DNA from: Nocardiopsis sp. NRRL B-16309
Lineage (GTDB): Bacteria; Actinomycetota; Actinomycetes; Streptosporangiales; Streptosporangiaceae
Assembly (NCBI RefSeq): GCF_001279585.1
Contig: NZ_LGEC01000100.1
Location: 1 to 16,132 of the forward strand
Direction: 5' to 3'
DNA length: 16,132 nucleotides
Shown: in pieces, positions 14,598 to 16,132 of the stretch
Position numbering within the stretch: position 1 is the first letter of the stretch
Layout: the number at the start of each line of letters is the position of its first letter
The notes under the pieces: model-generated
Told to the model about the DNA's origin: nothing
Database searches by the model: none
What the model saw: only the letters and a program-made list of their open reading frames with translations
Made by a program: the position numbers and the translations under genes

Positions 14598-14747
14598 TCA
14601 GCCTCCAATGTCGATATGGATCATCAGCTCCTCGGGGTGTGGCGCATCTTGGATCGGTCTAGAAATCGCACCATTGGGTTGACTGACTTTTCGCAGATCA
14701 TCCCCTCGCGGGAAACCAGCGATCCCTTAGTCGATCTCACTCCATGG

Positions 14748-14772
14748 ATACCCGTCCGCTCCTGTGAGTAAC
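14748..14772 (-). promoter_or_regulatory. Possible stress-sigma (SigB-like) promoter for the reductase operon
   Basis: On the minus strand GTTA (14772-14769) is followed after 15 bp by GGGTAT (14753-14748). This fits the GTTT-N14-16-GGGTAT pattern of SigB-type promoters in Streptomyces. Transcription would start near 14740 and give a leader of about 140 nt before the thioester reductase. I see no better sigma-70-type pair closer to the gene. Confidence 0.3.
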
Positions 14773-15043
14773 GGAGTCATTGCAGGCGATTGAGAATAGC
14801 GCGGATAAGATAGCCCGCCCTGACTTCTTGACTAGCGTCCTGTGTCTTCGAGGTTGGAACATGAGTCCCAAGGGTTACTGGAGAAACTAGCGAAACAGGG
14901 AGGGGCCCTCAAGGCGGGCGCAATCGGATGTATTTATTTCCAGAGTATTCGATCAGTGAGCCCCAAGCTCTCTGAACATGTGATATATGCCTTGCTCTCT
15001 GGCATGGGTTTTGTGTTCTGGAAAAAAGCCGCATGGCCTTCTC

Positions 15044-15070
15044 CGGGCACGGCGGGCACGGCGGGCACGC
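15044..15070. repeat. Three tandem 9-bp units
   Basis: CGGGCACGG occurs at 15044 and 15053, and CGGGCACGC at 15062. The array marks the point where G+C content returns from about 50% to the high level of the chromosome. No function is evident. Confidence 0.8.
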
Positions 15071-15367
15071 GCACCGCTGGTCCGGGAGCATGGACGCGGC
15101 CACGAAGGTGCCCGCGCGTATCGTTTGTCGAGCCCGCGCACGGTCGGAGGCGGGGACACGACGGTTCTCGCCGGTCATCGATCGGTCATGGTTCGTGTGC
15201 ATGGTGTGCGCGGACCGTTCCCCTCCTGCGGCGCCGGGGAGGGAAGGTGCCGGAATCATGGCCCGGACATCTCGTCCGTCGGCGGCGAGGCCGTCAAGGA
15301 GCCAGAGGGTTTCCTGCAGAGTGATCGATCTGACCGCTGCCGTACCCGTCTTCTGAGGGGTCGGTCA

Positions 15368-15399
15368 GGGCTCCGAGGGCGTCGTACGCCTCGGAGCCC
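15368..15399 (-). terminator. Hairpin terminator after the MerR-like gene
   Basis: GGGCTCCGAGG (15368-15378) pairs perfectly with CCTCGGAGCCC (15389-15399). The inner bases can extend the stem by three pairs with one bulged G. It lies 39 nt past the minus-strand MerR stop codon and separates that gene from the intergenic region before the operon. Confidence 0.7.
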
Positions 15400-15438
15400 G
15401 CCTGTCGGTCGTCGGGCACCATCGCGCTGGGCCGGGGC

Positions 15439-15765
15439 TCAGCTCTGTTCGGGTTGGTCGGTGGACCGCAGCTCCTCGTTGATGCGCAGGGCCTCCTCCA
15501 GCTGATCTTCGAGAATGATGATCTTGCAGGCGGCTTCGATCGGAGTGCCCTCGTCGACGAGTTCGCGGGCACGGGAGGCGATGCGCAGCTGGTAACGGGA
15601 GTAGCGGCGGTGGCCGCCCTCCGAGCGCAGGGGCTCGATCAGCTTGGCGTCGCCGAGGGCGCGCAGGAAGGCCGGCGTCGAGCCGATCATGTCCGCTGCG
15701 GTGCCCATGGTGTAGGCGGGATAGTCATCATCGTCAAACCGGTCACCGGTTGTGTGACGGGACAA
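15439..15765 (-). CDS. MerR-family-like DNA-binding regulator
   Basis: 108 residues, small for MerR. After an acidic 17-residue tail (FDDDDYPAY) comes a winged helix-turn-helix (about 18-60) with TMGTAADMIGSTPAFLRAL as first helices and the wing LRSEGGHRRYSRYQLRIA. A C-terminal helix (about 76-102, IILEDQLEEALRINEELR) is suited to dimerisation. There is no effector-binding domain and no cysteine cluster, so metal or thiol sensing is unlikely. The close-knit type is common in actinomycetes, but I cannot name its targets. The start is TTG at 15765: the acidic N-terminus is in frame only from there, and AGGAGAG lies about 16 nt upstream. An internal ATG at residue 20 would cut into the HTH. It is about 840 bp upstream of, and co-directional with, the six-gene operon; a regulatory link is untested. 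Confidence 0.85.
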   Translation of the reverse strand: MSRHTTGDRFDDDDYPAYTMGTAADMIGSTPAFLRALGDAKLIEPLRSEGGHRRYSRYQLRIASRARELVDEGTPIEAACKIIILEDQLEEALRINEELRSTDQPEQS

Positions 15766-15799
15766 GCGCTCTTCTTTCTCTCTCCTGAACGCACGTCGA

Positions 15800-15829
15800 G
15801 GGCCCCAGCGCCGAGTGGCGCCGGGGCCC
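15800..15829 (-). terminator. Hairpin between the small ORF and the MerR-like gene
   Basis: GGGCCCCAGCGCC (15800-15812) pairs with GGCGCCGGGGCCC (15817-15829), 13 bp with one A-C mismatch and a GAGT loop. On the minus strand it lies 16 nt past the stop of the possible ORF at 15846-16019 and 34 nt before the MerR start. It could terminate an upstream transcript or act as a leader structure of the MerR gene. Confidence 0.6.
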
Positions 15830-15845
15830 GAGAGTTCAATACCAC

Positions 15846-16019
15846 CTACCGGCGGATGCCGGTCTTCCGCTTCCCGAGGTCAAGCTGGGACGGGATCGCG
15901 GGGATCGCGGTTGTGAGACCGTGGACCACCTTCTTCCGAACCGGGGCCTGCGGTACCCGAGCGGAACAAGCCCACGCCCGGGCGATCCTGATGGCATCTA
16001 CTCCTCTCGATCTCTTCAT
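15846..16019 (-). CDS. Possible small basic protein of 57 residues
   Basis: The frame reads MKRSRGVDAIRIARAW at the start and ends with LDLGKRKTGIRR. AGCAGGAATCGC before the ATG is a fair ribosome site, and a strong hairpin follows 16 nt after the stop. Third-position G+C is about 77% by my count (44 of 57), higher in the second half but lower than in the certain genes. I do not recognise it. A competing overlapping frame (15880-16071) looks less protein-like. Treat as a hypothetical gene that may be noncoding, for example a transcribed leader or small RNA. Confidence 0.35.
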   Translation of the reverse strand: MKRSRGVDAIRIARAWACSARVPQAPVRKKVVHGLTTAIPAIPSQLDLGKRKTGIRR

Positions 16020-16132
16020 GCGATTCCTGCTTAGCGGTGCTACCGGCTCCCGACGTCGTACTGCGATGCACGCCGGTCGAGCCCTACCGCGTCCTTCTTT
16101 GCTGCTCCGGCGTCCCCCGTGTTGGCGGGATG

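Larger units (their letters stand above)
14598..15367. other. Long intergenic region, lower G+C, no convincing gene
   Basis: About 770 bp separate the operon start from the hairpin after the MerR-like gene. Two 60-base lines I counted (from 14641 and 14941) hold 30 and 28 G or C, against about 70% in the genes around. Frames of 160 residues (14842-15324, plus) and 116 residues (14909-15259, minus) are open but show no recognisable motif, no strong ribosome site and no GC-biased third positions in the A+T-richer half. A nine-codon ORF (MSPKGYWRN, 14861-14890, plus) has GAGG upstream. The region may be a regulatory leader, a decayed gene or unlisted RNA; I cannot decide. Confidence 0.5.

Noticed and set aside
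14678..14700. Plus-strand TTGACT boxes in the island (about 14679 and 14828) as promoters
   Set aside because: No acceptable -10 at 16-18 bp for either and no gene downstream on that strand.
14909..15259. 116-residue minus-strand frame in the island, with CPPCPPCP-like cysteines
   Set aside because: The Cys-Pro repeats are just the translation of the 9-bp tandem repeat; no start site support.
14842..15324. 160-residue plus-strand frame in the intergenic island
   Set aside because: The first 60 residues look mildly protein-like but there is no known motif, no good ribosome site and no GC3 bias; the second half is typical random high-GC translation.

Overview
The window is about 16 kb of very G+C-rich DNA with strongly GC-biased third codon positions, GTG and TTG starts, and actinobacterial versions of xylose isomerase, InhA-type enoyl reductase and a MerR-like regulator. 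It reads as a chromosomal segment of a mycelial actinomycete; a Nocardiopsis/Thermobifida-like or Streptomyces-like host is a guess from protein flavour only. I saw no rRNA, tRNA, CRISPR array, insertion sequence or phage gene.

Left part (1-922): a hemerythrin HHE-domain gene on the minus strand with its own hairpin terminator and a degenerate 16-bp tandem repeat beyond it.

Glycan part (923-9453): four genes that fit xyloglucan breakdown. On the minus strand a GH42 beta-galactosidase is followed by xylose isomerase (xylA). On the plus strand, divergent from GH42, lie a cytoplasmic GH95 enzyme (alpha-L-fucosidase family) and a secreted GH74 endo-xyloglucanase with a C-terminal CBM2. The inferred scheme is: GH74 cuts xyloglucan outside the cell, oligosaccharides are imported by a transporter not in this window, GH95 and GH42 trim fucose and galactose, and XylA isomerises released xylose. 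Three palindromes with TTAGTT...AACTAA arms, the arm pattern of XylR (ROK family) operators, sit before xylA, between GH42 and GH95, and before GH74. A separate LacI-type palindrome lies at the 3' end of GH95, also ahead of GH74. No regulator, transporter, alpha-xylosidase or xylulokinase is present here.

Biosynthetic part (9551-14597): six tightly packed minus-strand genes, in transcription order a stand-alone thioester reductase, an acyltransferase, an acyl carrier protein resembling type II polyketide ACPs, a KAS III-like ketosynthase, FabG and an InhA-type FabI. Together they look like a small dissociated acyl-chain assembly line whose product leaves the carrier as an aldehyde or alcohol. 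There is no elongating KAS I/II, no dehydratase, no thioesterase and no phosphopantetheinyl transferase. This operon is the best candidate in the window for something undescribed. It ends convergently with GH74 at a shared hairpin.

Right part (14598-16132): about 770 bp without a convincing gene, whose first 400 bp are close to 50% G+C and hold a possible stress-sigma promoter for the operon; then a MerR-like regulator with a TTG start, flanked by strong hairpins, and a possible 57-residue ORF of unknown function.
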